Notes: a model not told the origin generated them from the sequence alone. 64,000 nt of DNA from Plantibacter auratus (GCF_050587365.1 NZ_JBOBFV010000001.1:372001-436000); one strand, 5' to 3'; positions 9,102 to 18,137 are shown, counted from the stretch's first letter. Numbers and translations: made by a program.

Positions 9102-10601
9102 ATGAGCGAATCCGTCAGCCTCCCGGCACTCGGCGAGAGTGTCACCGAGGGTACGGTCACCCGCTGGCTGAAGAATGTCGGCGACACCGTGGAGGTCGAC
9201 GAGCCGCTGCTCGAAGTGTCGACCGACAAGGTCGACACCGAGATCCCTTCGCCCGTCGCGGGTGTCATCGAAGCGATCCTCGTCCAGGAGGACGAGACCG
9301 TCGAGGTCGGCACCGCTCTCGTGACCATCGGTGATGGTTCGGGTGCGGCTGCTGCCGAGGAGCCCGCGCCCGCCGCGGAACCGGCTGCTGCCGAGCCCGC
9401 TCCGGCTGAGCCCGCTCCCGCGGCCGAGCCCGAGCCGGCACCTGCTGCCGCGCCGGCTCCCGCTGCTGCTCCGGCACCTGCTGCTGCTCCGGCTCCCGCT
9501 GCTGCTCCGGCACCTGCTGCTGCTCCGGCACCGGCTGCTGCTCCGGCACCCGCTGCTGCGCCTGCTGCTCCGGCTCCCGCTGCTGCTCCGGCACCTGCTG
9601 CTGCTCCGGCACCGGCTGCTGCTCCGGCACCCGCTGCTGCGCCTGCTGCTCCGGCTCCCGCTGCTGCGGCTCCGGCCGCTGCTTCGACGCCTGCCGCAGG
9701 CGGGGTCGTCAACTCCGGTTACGTCACCCCGCTGGTGCGTCGTCTCGCCAACCAGCACGGCGTCGACCTCAGCACGGTCACCGGCACCGGTGTCGGCGGA
9801 CGTATCCGCAAGGAAGACGTCCTGCAGGCTCAGAGCGCCGGTGGCGCCACGGAGTCGCCCGCTGCTCCGACGGTCCAGGTATCCGAGCTGCGTGGCACGA
9901 GCAAGGCCATGTCGCGTCTGCGCAAGGTCGTCGCCGAGCGCGCCGTCGCTTCGATGCAGGGCACCGCCCAGCTGACGAGCGTCGTCGAGGTCGATGTCAC
10001 GAAGGTCGCGGCACTCCGCACGGCCGTCAAGGACGAGTTCCTCGCCAAGACCGGCAACAAGCTGTCGTTCCTGCCGTTCTTCGCCCTTGCTGCCAGCGAG
10101 GCGCTCCAGACCTACCCGATCATCAACGCCACCGTCGACGGCGACCAGATCGTGTACCCGGAGACGGAGAACCTCGCGATCGCCGTGGACACCGAGCGTG
10201 GCCTGCTGACGCCGGTCATCCGCAACTCGGGCTCCAAGTCGATCGCCGAGCTCGGCGCCGAGATCGCCGATCTCGCGCAGCGGACTCGCGACAACAAGCT
10301 GCAGCCGGACGAGCTGTCGGGCGGCACGTTCACGCTGACCAACACCGGTTCACGCGGCGCCCTGTTCGACACCCCGATCGTGTTCCTGCCACAGTCGGCG
10401 ATCCTCGGTACGGGTATCGTCACGAAGAAGCCGGTCGTCGTCACGGTCGACGGTGCAGACGCCATCGCGATCCGTTCGACGGTCTACCTCGCGCTGAGCT
10501 ACGACCACCGCATCATCGACGGCGCGGACGCTGCACGCTTCCTCGTCCAGGTGAAGAACCGCCTCGAAGCAGGCGACTTCCGCGGCTCGCTCGGGATCTG
10601 A
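9102..10601 (+). CDS. sucB: Dihydrolipoyllysine-residue acyltransferase (E2), probably succinyltransferase
   Basis: 499 aa. The domains in order are one lipoyl domain with the lipoylated lysine in STDKVDTE (Lys43), a very Ala-Pro-rich flexible linker (about 85-205), a peripheral-subunit-binding domain (YVTPLVRRLANQHGVDLSTVTGTG) and the catalytic acyltransferase domain ending with YDHRIIDG (His469, Asp473). E2 transfers the acyl group from lipoamide to CoA and scaffolds the complex. AAAGGAG precedes the ATG. The succinyl (2-oxoglutarate) assignment is by analogy with actinobacterial homologues; an acetyl or branched-chain role cannot be excluded, since no E1 gene is in view. The linker contains an 81-bp perfect tandem repeat. 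Confidence 0.93.
   Translation: MSESVSLPALGESVTEGTVTRWLKNVGDTVEVDEPLLEVSTDKVDTEIPSPVAGVIEAILVQEDETVEVGTALVTIGDGSGAAAAEEPAPAAEPAAAEPAPAEPAPAAEPEPAPAAAPAPAAAPAPAAAPAPAAAPAPAAAPAPAAAPAPAAAPAAPAPAAAPAPAAAPAPAAAPAPAAAPAAPAPAAAAPAAASTPAAGGVVNSGYVTPLVRRLANQHGVDLSTVTGTGVGGRIRKEDVLQAQSAGGATESPAAPTVQVSELRGTSKAMSRLRKVVAERAVASMQGTAQLTSVVEVDVTKVAALRTAVKDEFLAKTGNKLSFLPFFALAASEALQTYPIINATVDGDQIVYPETENLAIAVDTERGLLTPVIRNSGSKSIAELGAEIADLAQRTRDNKLQPDELSGGTFTLTNTGSRGALFDTPIVFLPQSAILGTGIVTKKPVVVTVDGADAIAIRSTVYLALSYDHRIIDGADAARFLVQVKNRLEAGDFRGSLGI
9491..9667 (+). repeat. 81-bp perfect tandem repeat in the E2 linker
   Basis: Positions 9491-9571 are repeated exactly at 9572-9652, and a third partial copy of 15 bases follows. 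Each unit encodes 27 residues of an Ala-Pro pattern, so copy changes keep the reading frame. The exactness at synonymous positions indicates recent duplication. Confidence 0.95.
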
Positions 10602-10631
10602 TCCCGAACCGGCCGCGCCGTGTCCACCGCC

Positions 10632-12149
10632 TCATCCGGCGGTGAACACCTCCCGCAGACGCCAGCCCGTCTCGCCCCTCACCACGAGGAGCGTGACGGG
10701 CTGTCGTCGTCCTGCGGCGGCTTCGTCCGTCTCGGACGGCTCGGCCGTGCCGCGGAGGACCGCCGCGTCGCCCTGACGGTCGACGAGGTCCAGACTCGCC
10801 GCATCGATCGATCCGATCCCGACACCGAGGTGCTCGTCGTCGTCGAACGGGGACCCGCGTTCGACGGAGTCCCACACGCACCCCTCCTCCCCCGTCGTGC
10901 GGCACTGATCCCGTCGGCGGACGAGCTCGCGGGCCGCGGCCGCCGGATCGTCGCCGGTGACCACGTCGACGGCGTCAGCTTCGTCCGCCGGTGACGTCGG
11001 CGTCTCCACCGGCGGCGCAGTACCCGTGACCGGTTCGGGCGCCGGGCCGACCGAACCGGCCGGCGTCGGCGCGATCGCGGTGCTCGGGTCTTCGGACGGC
11101 AGGAACACCATCGCAGCCGACACCAGTGCCGCTGCCGCGCCCGCCGCTCCGATCACGAGTCGACGACGTCTCGGGCTGGATTCGACGGACGGCGTCGAGC
11201 GGGCCGCGGCCGTGACCCGTGTGCCTCGACCGGGTCGCCAGGCCAGACGACGACGCAGCGACGACGCGGGATGTCGTGACCGACGCCTCGATTCGACTGC
11301 GGCTCGTCGGGTCGGCGGGAGCGGAGCGGTCCGCTGGGCGCGATCGGCGGAAGCACGGATGGCATCGGCAGGTGATGCGGACGGCGGGTCGACGCGGTCG
11401 AGCAGGACCGGGAGCGGTCGTGCCAGGGCGTGGATCCGCTGTTGCAGTCGGTTGGCGATCTCGTGGTCGGCGAGTTCAGGCACGACGTCGGCCCAGGCCA
11501 CGGTCGAGGGGGCCTCGTCGGGGTCGGTCGCCTGCAGGACACCGTCCATGAGCCCCGCGAACGCCGTCCAATCGGCAGCGAACGCCGGAGCGGTGCGGCC
11601 GAGCCCACCATCGATCGTCTGGTGGTCGACGGGAGCTGCGCCCGACCAGCCGGAGAGGACCGGTCGGCCGTCGTCGGCGAAGCGCACGGCTGAAGCGCTG
11701 ATCGACCCGTGGCTGATCCCGGAGAGGTGCGCCGCGCGGATGGCGTCGACCAGTGGCGCCAGGATCGTGACGGCCTCACCGGGAGCGATCGACTCCCGGC
11801 GGCGCAGCAGTTCTCCCAACGTGCCGCCGGCGAGCCGCTCGACCAGTAGACACGGGAGCCCGGTGGCATCCTCGGCGACGTCGACGAGTCTCACGATGTG
11901 CGGGTGGTCGAGTCGGGACAGGATGGCCGCGCGACGCCAGAGGTTGCGTTCGGCGGCGTCCGCCCTCGCTCGGAGCAGCACAGCGTCGCCCGCCGGGGCG
12001 GCCTGGTCGGTACGTCCTCCACGCGCGGATCCGGCGTGGGCGAGCACCGTCGAGTAGGCAGTCCACTCCCGGCCCTCACCCAAGCGCCGGACGAGACGAC
12101 GGCCGGCAACCCGGGTTGTGGTGGCGGACGGGTCTGGCAGTGTTTCCAT
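10632..12149 (-). CDS. Membrane-anchored protein kinase-like protein (probable pseudokinase)
   Basis: 505 aa. The N-terminal about 260 residues have the fold pattern of Ser/Thr kinases (glycine loop near 23-26, LDHPHIVRLVDV at 80-91, LLVERLAGGTLGELL at 101-115). The catalytic sites are lost: the VAIK lysine reads VLLR (Arg60), HRD-N reads HGS with Ala for Asn (147-154) and DFG reads SGW (166-168). A basic Pro/Arg linker leads to one membrane helix (about 331-350) and an external Thr/Pro-rich segment plus a roughly 100-residue domain with one Cys pair (416, 424). The ATG at 12149 has a GGAGG site. It probably senses or scaffolds rather than phosphorylates; its partner is unknown. Confidence 0.8.
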   Translation of the reverse strand: METLPDPSATTTRVAGRRLVRRLGEGREWTAYSTVLAHAGSARGGRTDQAAPAGDAVLLRARADAAERNLWRRAAILSRLDHPHIVRLVDVAEDATGLPCLLVERLAGGTLGELLRRRESIAPGEAVTILAPLVDAIRAAHLSGISHGSISASAVRFADDGRPVLSGWSGAAPVDHQTIDGGLGRTAPAFAADWTAFAGLMDGVLQATDPDEAPSTVAWADVVPELADHEIANRLQQRIHALARPLPVLLDRVDPPSASPADAIRASADRAQRTAPLPPTRRAAVESRRRSRHPASSLRRRLAWRPGRGTRVTAAARSTPSVESSPRRRRLVIGAAGAAAALVSAAMVFLPSEDPSTAIAPTPAGSVGPAPEPVTGTAPPVETPTSPADEADAVDVVTGDDPAAAARELVRRRDQCRTTGEEGCVWDSVERGSPFDDDEHLGVGIGSIDAASLDLVDRQGDAAVLRGTAEPSETDEAAAGRRQPVTLLVVRGETGWRLREVFTAG

Positions 12150-12267
12150 AGCTCGATCCTCCGACACGGAGCGCCGTCCGACGGCGTCGGCGCACGCGGC
12201 TGTGGACAAGGTCCCGCGGCGGCGGCCTGTGGAGCAGAACGCAGCATCAGGAGCCTCCGTCACCGGC

Positions 12268-12273
12268 TATCCT
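12268..12273 (+). promoter_or_regulatory. -10 box of leaderless DUF4191 promoter
   Basis: TATCCT is followed by six bases and the ATG of the DUF4191 gene, the spacing expected for a leaderless transcript. Confidence 0.55.
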
Positions 12274-12279
12274 GGGAGC

Positions 12280-12984
12280 ATGGCTCAGAAGGACGCGCCC
12301 CCGGCGGCGCAGAAGGAACCAGGGCGGATCAAGCAGCTCTGGCAGGTGTTCCAGCTCACCCGTCGCCACGACAAGGCGGCGCAGTGGTTGATGCTCGGCG
12401 GCTTCATCCTGCCGGTGCTCATCGGTGTCGCGGTCGCGCTGCTGTTCTCGGCGGGCAACATCTTCGCGCTCGTCATGTGGATCATCGCGGGTGTGCTCGC
12501 CGGTATCCTCGCGGCCCTGTTCATCCTCACCCGGCGCGCGGACAAGGTCGTCTACACGCAGATCGAGGGTCGGCCGGGCGCGGTGGGCCAGGTGCTCCGT
12601 GCTGCTCCGCGCTCGTGGCAGACCAGCGAGATGCCCGTCGCCGTGAACCCGAAGACCCAGGACGCGATCTACCGGGCCGTGGGCCGTGGTGGCGTCGCAC
12701 TGATCGCCGAAGGACCCCGATCGCGGACCTCGCGTCTGCTCGAGGACGAGAAGCGCAAGGTCACCCGCATCCTCCCGAACGTGCCGATCACGGTCTTCCA
12801 CGTCGGCCCCGACGCCGACTCGGTGCAGCTCCGTCAGCTCTCCGGCGCCCTCCGGAAGGTCAAGAAGTCCTTGACCAACCCCGAGGTGCTCGCTGTCAGC
12901 AACCGTCTGTCCTCGTTCGGTACGCAGCTCCCCATCCCGAAGGGCGTCGACCCGATGCGGGTCCGCCCGCAGCGCGCGCGCTGA
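12280..12984 (+). CDS. DUF4191 family membrane protein
   Basis: 234 aa. A charged cytoplasmic N-terminus (about 1-33) precedes two adjacent membrane helices (about 36-57 and 61-83), then a basic cytoplasmic domain of 150 residues with RRADKVVYTQIEGRPGAVGQVL and repeated Lys/Arg stretches. This is the layout of the actinobacterial DUF4191 family, whose function is not known. In related genomes it sits next to glnA, as here. The ATG at 12280 is favoured because the -10 box lies six bases before it. Confidence 0.85.
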   Translation: MAQKDAPPAAQKEPGRIKQLWQVFQLTRRHDKAAQWLMLGGFILPVLIGVAVALLFSAGNIFALVMWIIAGVLAGILAALFILTRRADKVVYTQIEGRPGAVGQVLRAAPRSWQTSEMPVAVNPKTQDAIYRAVGRGGVALIAEGPRSRTSRLLEDEKRKVTRILPNVPITVFHVGPDADSVQLRQLSGALRKVKKSLTNPEVLAVSNRLSSFGTQLPIPKGVDPMRVRPQRAR

Positions 12985-13022
12985 CCCACCCACACCGCTC
13001 GGAACACCTCGCGGTACGGAAA

Positions 13023-13056
13023 GAACGGCCGCCCTCCTGATGGAGGGCGGCCGTTC
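13023..13056. terminator. Bidirectional hairpin terminator
   Basis: A perfect 15-bp stem pairs 13023-13037 with 13042-13056 around a TGAT loop. It lies between the convergent DUF4191 and RDD genes. Confidence 0.9.
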
Positions 13057-13072
13057 GCGTTTCCGGCTGCGT

Positions 13073-13504
13073 TCAGCGCACCCGCAGGAGCACCGTGCCG
13101 GCGACCTTGTCGTGGAAGCCGCGCTGGTCCGAATCCCAGACGAGCGCCGGGACGAGCACGCAGAGGAGCACGGTACGCACGGCCGGCCGCCAGAGTCCGA
13201 CCCAACCGCCGGTCAGCGGCATGAGGCGCATGCCGCACAGGCGATGACCGAGACTGCCGCCGATGGTCGGGATGAACACGAACTGCATGATGGCGAAGAT
13301 CACGAGCGTCGCGGTTGCGTCGTAGGCGAAGAACGCGACGGAGAGGACGACGGCCAGGGCCCAGTCGATGACGAGCGCGGTGATCCGCCGACCGACCCGC
13401 GCGACCGATCGGACGCCGCTCTCCGGGAGTCCGAGGCGTTCACCGGGGAAGGCGCTGGGAGGAAGCTCTCCGAAGGTCCGTGGATTCTGCGGGGTGTGGG
13501 GCAC
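13073..13504 (-). CDS. RDD family membrane protein
   Basis: 143 aa. The RDD domain begins with RRITALVIDW (about residues 39-48) and has three hydrophobic segments ending with a GFHDKVAGT loop typical of the family. The function of RDD proteins is mostly unknown; some are implicated in ion transport. A GTG start is supported by a TAGAAT -10 box six bases upstream. The gene is divergent from glnA and shares the intergenic region with the GlnR-type site, so nitrogen control of it is possible but unproven. Confidence 0.85.
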   Translation of the reverse strand: MPHTPQNPRTFGELPPSAFPGERLGLPESGVRSVARVGRRITALVIDWALAVVLSVAFFAYDATATLVIFAIMQFVFIPTIGGSLGHRLCGMRLMPLTGGWVGLWRPAVRTVLLCVLVPALVWDSDQRGFHDKVAGTVLLRVR

Positions 13505-13510
13505 TGTGCC

Positions 13511-13516
13511 ATTCTA
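13511..13516 (-). promoter_or_regulatory. -10 box of leaderless RDD-gene promoter
   Basis: TAGAAT on the minus strand is six bases from the GTG start codon of the RDD gene. Confidence 0.55.
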
Positions 13517-13533
13517 TTCGGGCGGGGATTCTC

Positions 13534-13571
13534 GTAACATCCACGAAACATGGGTGTCATGGCGGGGTAAC
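13534..13571 (+). promoter_or_regulatory. GlnR-type binding site upstream of glnA
   Basis: Four pentamers are spaced by exactly six bases: GTAAC (13534-13538), GAAAC (13545-13549), GTCAT (13556-13560) and GTAAC (13567-13571). The actinobacterial GlnR consensus is gTnAc-N6-GaAAc repeated. The first pair matches perfectly and the second is weaker. The site ends 72 bases before the glnA ATG, so it is well placed to control transcription under nitrogen limitation. Confidence 0.75.
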
Positions 13572-13643
13572 CCCCTCCCCGTAGTCTCACAGATGGCTGC
13601 GCTGTGCAGCCTCCCTGTACCAACCCCATTTGGAGCCATTCAC

Positions 13644-15068
13644 ATGTTCAGTGATTCTTCCGAAGTGCTCAAGTTCATCAAGGACACCGATGTCAAGTTC
13701 CTCGACATCCGCTTCACGGACCTTCCCGGCGTGCAGCAGCACTTCAACATCCCGGCCAGCACCGTCGACGAGGAGTTCTTCACCGTCGGCCAGCTCTTCG
13801 ATGGTTCGTCCATCCGTGGCTTCGCCAACATCCACGAGTCGGACATGCAGCTCATCCCGGATGTCTCCACCGCTTACATCGACGCCTTCCGTGCCGAGCG
13901 CACGCTCATCATGGTGTTCGACATCTACAACCCCCGCAACGGCGAGATCTACTCCAAGGACCCGCGTCAGGTCGCCAAGAAGGCTGAGAAGTACCTCGCC
14001 TCGACCGGCATCGCCGACACCGCGTTCTTCGCCCCCGAGGCCGAGTTCTACATCTTCGACGACGTCCGGTACGAGGTGAACCAGCACTCGAGCTTCTACT
14101 CGGTGGACTCCGAAGAGGGAGCCTGGAACACCGGCCGCGCCGAAGAGGGCGGCAACCTCGGCAACAAGACGCCGTACAAGGGTGGCTACTTCCCCGTCAG
14201 CCCCGTCGACAAGCAGGCCGACCTCCGCGACGACATCAGCCTCAAGCTGATCGACGCCGGCCTCATCCTCGAGCGCGCGCACCACGAGGTGGGCACCGGC
14301 GGCCAGGCCGAGATCAACTACCGCTTCGACACCATGGTCGCCGCGGCGGACGACATCCTCAAGTTCAAGTACATCGTGAAGAACACGGCCGAGCTGTGGG
14401 GCAAGACCGCGACCTTCATGCCGAAGCCGCTCTTCGGCGACAACGGCTCGGGCATGCACACGCACCAGTCGCTGTGGAGCGACGGCAAGCCGCTCTTCTA
14501 CGACGAGAACGGCTACGGCGGCCTGTCCGACCTCGCCCGCTGGTACATCGGTGGCCTGCTGAAGCACGCCCCCGCCGTCCTGGCGTTCACGAACCCGACG
14601 GTGAACTCGTACCACCGCCTGGTCCCCGGCTTCGAGGCTCCCGTCAACCTGGTCTACTCGGCCGGTAACCGCTCGGCGTCGATCCGTATCCCGATCACGG
14701 GCACGAACCCGAAGGCCAAGCGCATCGAGTTCCGCGCGCCCGACGCGTCCGGCAACCCGTACCTCGCGTTCGCCGCTCAGCTGATGGCCGGCCTCGACGG
14801 CATCAAGAACCGCATCGAGCCGCACGAGCCCGTCGACAAGGACCTCTACGAGCTTCCCCCCGAGGAGGCCAAGAACATCCCGCAGGTGCCCGCATCGCTC
14901 GGCGCTGCCCTCGAGGCACTCGAGGCGGACCACGAGTTCCTCCTCGCCGGCAACGTCTTCACGCCGGAGCTGATCGAGACCTGGATCCAGTACAAGCGCG
15001 AGAACGAGATCAAGCCGCTGGCCCAGCGCCCGCACCCGTTCGAGTTCGAGCTGTACTACGGCGTCTGA
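13644..15068 (+). CDS. glnA: Glutamine synthetase type I (GSI-beta)
   Basis: 474 aa. It makes glutamine from glutamate, ammonia and ATP as a cytoplasmic dodecamer. Signatures are the N-terminal beta-grasp (FTDLPGVQQHFN), DGSSIRGF, APEAEFYIFD, GGQAEINYRF, the ATP-site segment FMPKPLFGDNGSGMHTHQS and NRSASIRIP. The adenylylation tyrosine is present in KDLYELPPEE (Tyr402), so the enzyme should be controlled by the GlnE protein encoded on the opposite strand just downstream. The ATG is preceded by GGAG. The GlnR-type site upstream predicts transcriptional nitrogen control. Confidence 0.98.
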   Translation: MFSDSSEVLKFIKDTDVKFLDIRFTDLPGVQQHFNIPASTVDEEFFTVGQLFDGSSIRGFANIHESDMQLIPDVSTAYIDAFRAERTLIMVFDIYNPRNGEIYSKDPRQVAKKAEKYLASTGIADTAFFAPEAEFYIFDDVRYEVNQHSSFYSVDSEEGAWNTGRAEEGGNLGNKTPYKGGYFPVSPVDKQADLRDDISLKLIDAGLILERAHHEVGTGGQAEINYRFDTMVAAADDILKFKYIVKNTAELWGKTATFMPKPLFGDNGSGMHTHQSLWSDGKPLFYDENGYGGLSDLARWYIGGLLKHAPAVLAFTNPTVNSYHRLVPGFEAPVNLVYSAGNRSASIRIPITGTNPKAKRIEFRAPDASGNPYLAFAAQLMAGLDGIKNRIEPHEPVDKDLYELPPEEAKNIPQVPASLGAALEALEADHEFLLAGNVFTPELIETWIQYKRENEIKPLAQRPHPFEFELYYGV

Positions 15069-15086
15069 CGACACCTGCTGCACCGC

Positions 15087-15122
15087 GAACCGCCCGTCAT
15101 CCTCTCGGATGGCGGGCGGTTC
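15087..15122. terminator. Bidirectional hairpin terminator between glnA and glnE
   Basis: A 16-bp stem with one G-U pair joins 15087-15102 and 15107-15122 around a TCTC loop, between two convergent genes. Confidence 0.9.
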
Positions 15123-15143
15123 CGTGTGGTCGAGGCGATCGGC

Positions 15144-18137
15144 TCAGATGCCGTAGAAGCCGTGCTCGAAGACCGTCCGGGCGCGCCGGGTGGCCGCGAG
15201 GTAGTCCTGTTCCAGGAGACTCGCCGATCCGGTCGGGTACTCCAGGAGTCGCGCCACGCCTTCGAGCTGTTGTCGGTCGCTCGGCAGCACGTCCTGCGTC
15301 TTGTTCAACCACAGCGTCATGGCCGAGCGGATCCGCGACGCCAGGATCCAGGCCTCACGGAGTCGTTCGGCGGACTCCCGGTCGACGAGATCCGCCTCCA
15401 CCGCCGCGTCGAGCGCTCGGAGCGTCGAGGTGGTTCGCAACGACGTCACCGCCGCGCCGTGCTCGAGTTGGAGGAGCTGCACGAACCACTCGACGTCGCT
15501 GAGCGAGCCGCGCCCGAGCTTCAGGTGTCTCGTCGGGTCGGCGCCCTGCGGCAGCCGCTCGTTCTCGACACGTGCCTTGATCCGCTTGACCTCGCGGACG
15601 GACTGCTCACTGATCGCGGCTGGATAGCGGACCGTGTCCGCCACCTCGGTGAACGCTTCGATGAGCTCGGTGTCGCCCACGACTCCGGCGGCGCGGAGCA
15701 GCGCCTGCGCCTCCCAGGTGAGGGACCAGCGCGCGTAGTAGTTCCGGTAGGAGTCGAGGGAGCGCACGAGCGGACCGTTCTTCCCCTCGGGACGGAGGTC
15801 GAGGTCGAGGTCGAGCGGGAGCCGGGCGTCCTCGCTCAGACGCTTGAGTTCTGCGGCGATCGCTCCGGCCTGCCGCTGTGCGTCCTGGGTGTCGACCCCG
15901 TCCTTCGGCCGGAACACGTAGAGGACGTCGAGGTCCGAGCCGAGGCCGAGCTCTGCGCCGCCGTAGCGGCCCATGGCGATGATGGCGAACTCGATGTCCG
16001 CGCCGAGGCCGCCGATGCGTCTGACGGCGCCGAGGAGCCCTGCGAGCGTGGCCGTCGACACGTCCGTCAGTCCGGCTGCGAGGCCCTGCACGTCCAGCAT
16101 CCCGACGGTCGACGACATCGCCAGCCGGAGGACTTCGCGTCGCCGCACCGCGCGGATGGCGGCGGCTGCGGTGTCCGGTGAGTCGTGTCGTCTGAGGATG
16201 GCGGCGATCTCCTCGCCGAGCGCGGACGACGATCGTGGGAGGAGGTCCTCGTCCCCCGCGAGCCAAGCGGCCGACTCGGGGATGCGGTCCATGAGCTCGC
16301 CGATGAACCGGGACCCCGAGAGGACCCGCGTGAGCCGCTCGGCCGCGCCTGAGGAGTCGCGGAGCATCCGCAGGAACCAGTGTGACTCGCCGAGGGACTC
16401 GCTGAGCCGCCGGAACGCGAGCAATCCGTAGTCGGGGTCGGCGCCGTCCGCGAACCAGCCGAGCATCACGGGGAGCAGATGCCGCTGGATGTTGGCGCGT
16501 CGAGACACACCGGCGGTGAGCGCCCCGATGTGGGCGAGCGCGCCGCGGGGGTCGACGAAGCCGATCGCCGCGAGTCGCGCCTCCGCCTGACCGCTCGTCA
16601 GACTCAGACCGCTCTCGGGCAGGGCCGCGACCGCCGAGAGCAGCGGACGGTAGAACAACCGCTCGTGCAGCTGCCGGACACCGTGCTTCGTGGCCTCCCA
16701 GCGCGTGACGAGGGCCTGTGCGGTCGTCGCGAGCGTGCTCGACCGGGCCAGGGAGCGGAGCGACGGCTCGTCGCGCGGCATCATGTGCGTGCGCTGCAGG
16801 CGCGTCAGCTGCAGGCGGTGTTCGAGCACACGGAGCAGGCGGTAGTCGTGCGCGAACTCCTGCGCCTCGGCTCGACCGATGTATCCGGCGGTCGCGAGGC
16901 CGTCGAGGGCGGCGAGGGTTCCGCGTTGATGCACGGAGTCGTCGAGCTGTCCGTGGACGAGCTGCAGCAGTTGGACCGTGAACTCGATGTCGCGGAGCCC
17001 GCCCGGGCCGAGTTTCAGTTGGTAGTGGACGTCCTCCGCCGGAATGTGTTCGGTGACCCGTTCGCGCATGCGCTGCACGGATTCGACGAAGCCCTCGCGG
17101 GACGCACTCCCCCACACCTTCGGCTGCACCGCCTCGATGTAGCGGGCACCGAGCTCGGGATCGCCGGCGAGGGCCCGTGCCTTGAGGAGGGCCTGGAACT
17201 CCCAGCTCTTCGCCCAGCGGTCGTAGTAGACGAGATGCGACTCGAGCGTGCGGACGAGGGCGCCGGCCTTCCCCTCCGGACGGAGGTTCGGATCGACCTC
17301 CCACAGGCTCGGCTCGAGACCAGCCTGTCCGAGACCGCGCATGGTGAGGACCGCGAGCCGGGTGGCGATCTCGACGGCACGCCCGTTGTCGAGCCCGTCC
17401 TCGTCGTCGCCCGAACCCTCACCGACGAAGATGACGTCGACGTCGGAGACGTAGTTCAGTTCTCGTGCGCCCGCCTTGCCCATGCCGATGATGGCGAAGC
17501 GGGTGGCCGCGACCTCCTCGCGCGGGTACACGCCGGGCCCCCTCGGGCCGCTCGTCTGCGTGCGTGCGACGGCGATGGAGGCCTCCAACGCACCCGCTGC
17601 GAGGTCGGAGAGGGCACTGGCGACCCGGTCGAGCACGACGATCGGGTCCGGGGCGCAGAGGTCGAAGAGGGCGACCTCTGCGAGCAGTCGGCGGTAGACC
17701 ACGCGGATCGCGTCCCAGGCAGGCTCCTCGACGATCGCGGCGAAGCCGTCCTCGGCACCGACGCTCGCGAGCAGTTCGTCGCGCGCCTCCTGCAGCGTCG
17801 GGACGCGGGTGACCGGCAACTCGAACACCGACAGCTGGTCGGGGTGGCGGAGGAAGAAGTCGATGAACCCCTGCGAGGCGCCGAACAGTCGGAACAGTCG
17901 CTCGGCCGAGGCCTGGTCCGCCAGGAGCGCCGACAGCTCGTCGGGTGACTTCCGACCGACCATCAGCACACCGACCAGCGCGGCGTCGGGGTCGGCCGCG
18001 ACGGCGAAGGAGGGCGACAGCGACGCCGGGTCGAGCTGGACGAGCTCGGCGAGCTCGTCCAGCCGGTCCCGGGCCTCACCCAGACCGGTGAACCCGAGTC
18101 GGGCGAGCGTGCTCAGAGAGATGTTCTCGCGGACCAT
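15144..18137 (-). CDS. glnE: Bifunctional glutamine synthetase adenylyltransferase/deadenylylase
   Basis: 997 aa, the normal length for actinobacterial GlnE. Two nucleotidyltransferase domains are visible. The N-terminal one has GMGKAGARELNYVSDVD (about 218-234) and is the deadenylylase half in known GlnE proteins. The C-terminal one has AMGRYGGAELGLGSDLD (about 721-737) and is the adenylylase half. Regulatory helical regions lie between and after them (HLKLGRGSLSDVEW near 875). It attaches or removes AMP on Tyr402 of the neighbouring GlnA. Its start is 21 bases downstream of glnA2, so these two are likely co-transcribed. Confidence 0.96.
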   Translation of the reverse strand: MVRENISLSTLARLGFTGLGEARDRLDELAELVQLDPASLSPSFAVAADPDAALVGVLMVGRKSPDELSALLADQASAERLFRLFGASQGFIDFFLRHPDQLSVFELPVTRVPTLQEARDELLASVGAEDGFAAIVEEPAWDAIRVVYRRLLAEVALFDLCAPDPIVVLDRVASALSDLAAGALEASIAVARTQTSGPRGPGVYPREEVAATRFAIIGMGKAGARELNYVSDVDVIFVGEGSGDDEDGLDNGRAVEIATRLAVLTMRGLGQAGLEPSLWEVDPNLRPEGKAGALVRTLESHLVYYDRWAKSWEFQALLKARALAGDPELGARYIEAVQPKVWGSASREGFVESVQRMRERVTEHIPAEDVHYQLKLGPGGLRDIEFTVQLLQLVHGQLDDSVHQRGTLAALDGLATAGYIGRAEAQEFAHDYRLLRVLEHRLQLTRLQRTHMMPRDEPSLRSLARSSTLATTAQALVTRWEATKHGVRQLHERLFYRPLLSAVAALPESGLSLTSGQAEARLAAIGFVDPRGALAHIGALTAGVSRRANIQRHLLPVMLGWFADGADPDYGLLAFRRLSESLGESHWFLRMLRDSSGAAERLTRVLSGSRFIGELMDRIPESAAWLAGDEDLLPRSSSALGEEIAAILRRHDSPDTAAAAIRAVRRREVLRLAMSSTVGMLDVQGLAAGLTDVSTATLAGLLGAVRRIGGLGADIEFAIIAMGRYGGAELGLGSDLDVLYVFRPKDGVDTQDAQRQAGAIAAELKRLSEDARLPLDLDLDLRPEGKNGPLVRSLDSYRNYYARWSLTWEAQALLRAAGVVGDTELIEAFTEVADTVRYPAAISEQSVREVKRIKARVENERLPQGADPTRHLKLGRGSLSDVEWFVQLLQLEHGAAVTSLRTTSTLRALDAAVEADLVDRESAERLREAWILASRIRSAMTLWLNKTQDVLPSDRQQLEGVARLLEYPTGSASLLEQDYLAATRRARTVFEHGFYGI

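Noticed and set aside
9430..9680. Possible CRISPR-like repeat array
   Set aside because: The repeats are contiguous without spacers, lie in frame inside a coding linker and encode an Ala-Pro pattern.
7490..9712. Very long open frame antisense to lpd and sucB
   Set aside because: It mirrors two well-conserved genes. Its N-terminal Ala/Gly repeats are the antisense of the Ala-Pro linker codons and the remainder has no family features; such frames are common at this GC content.
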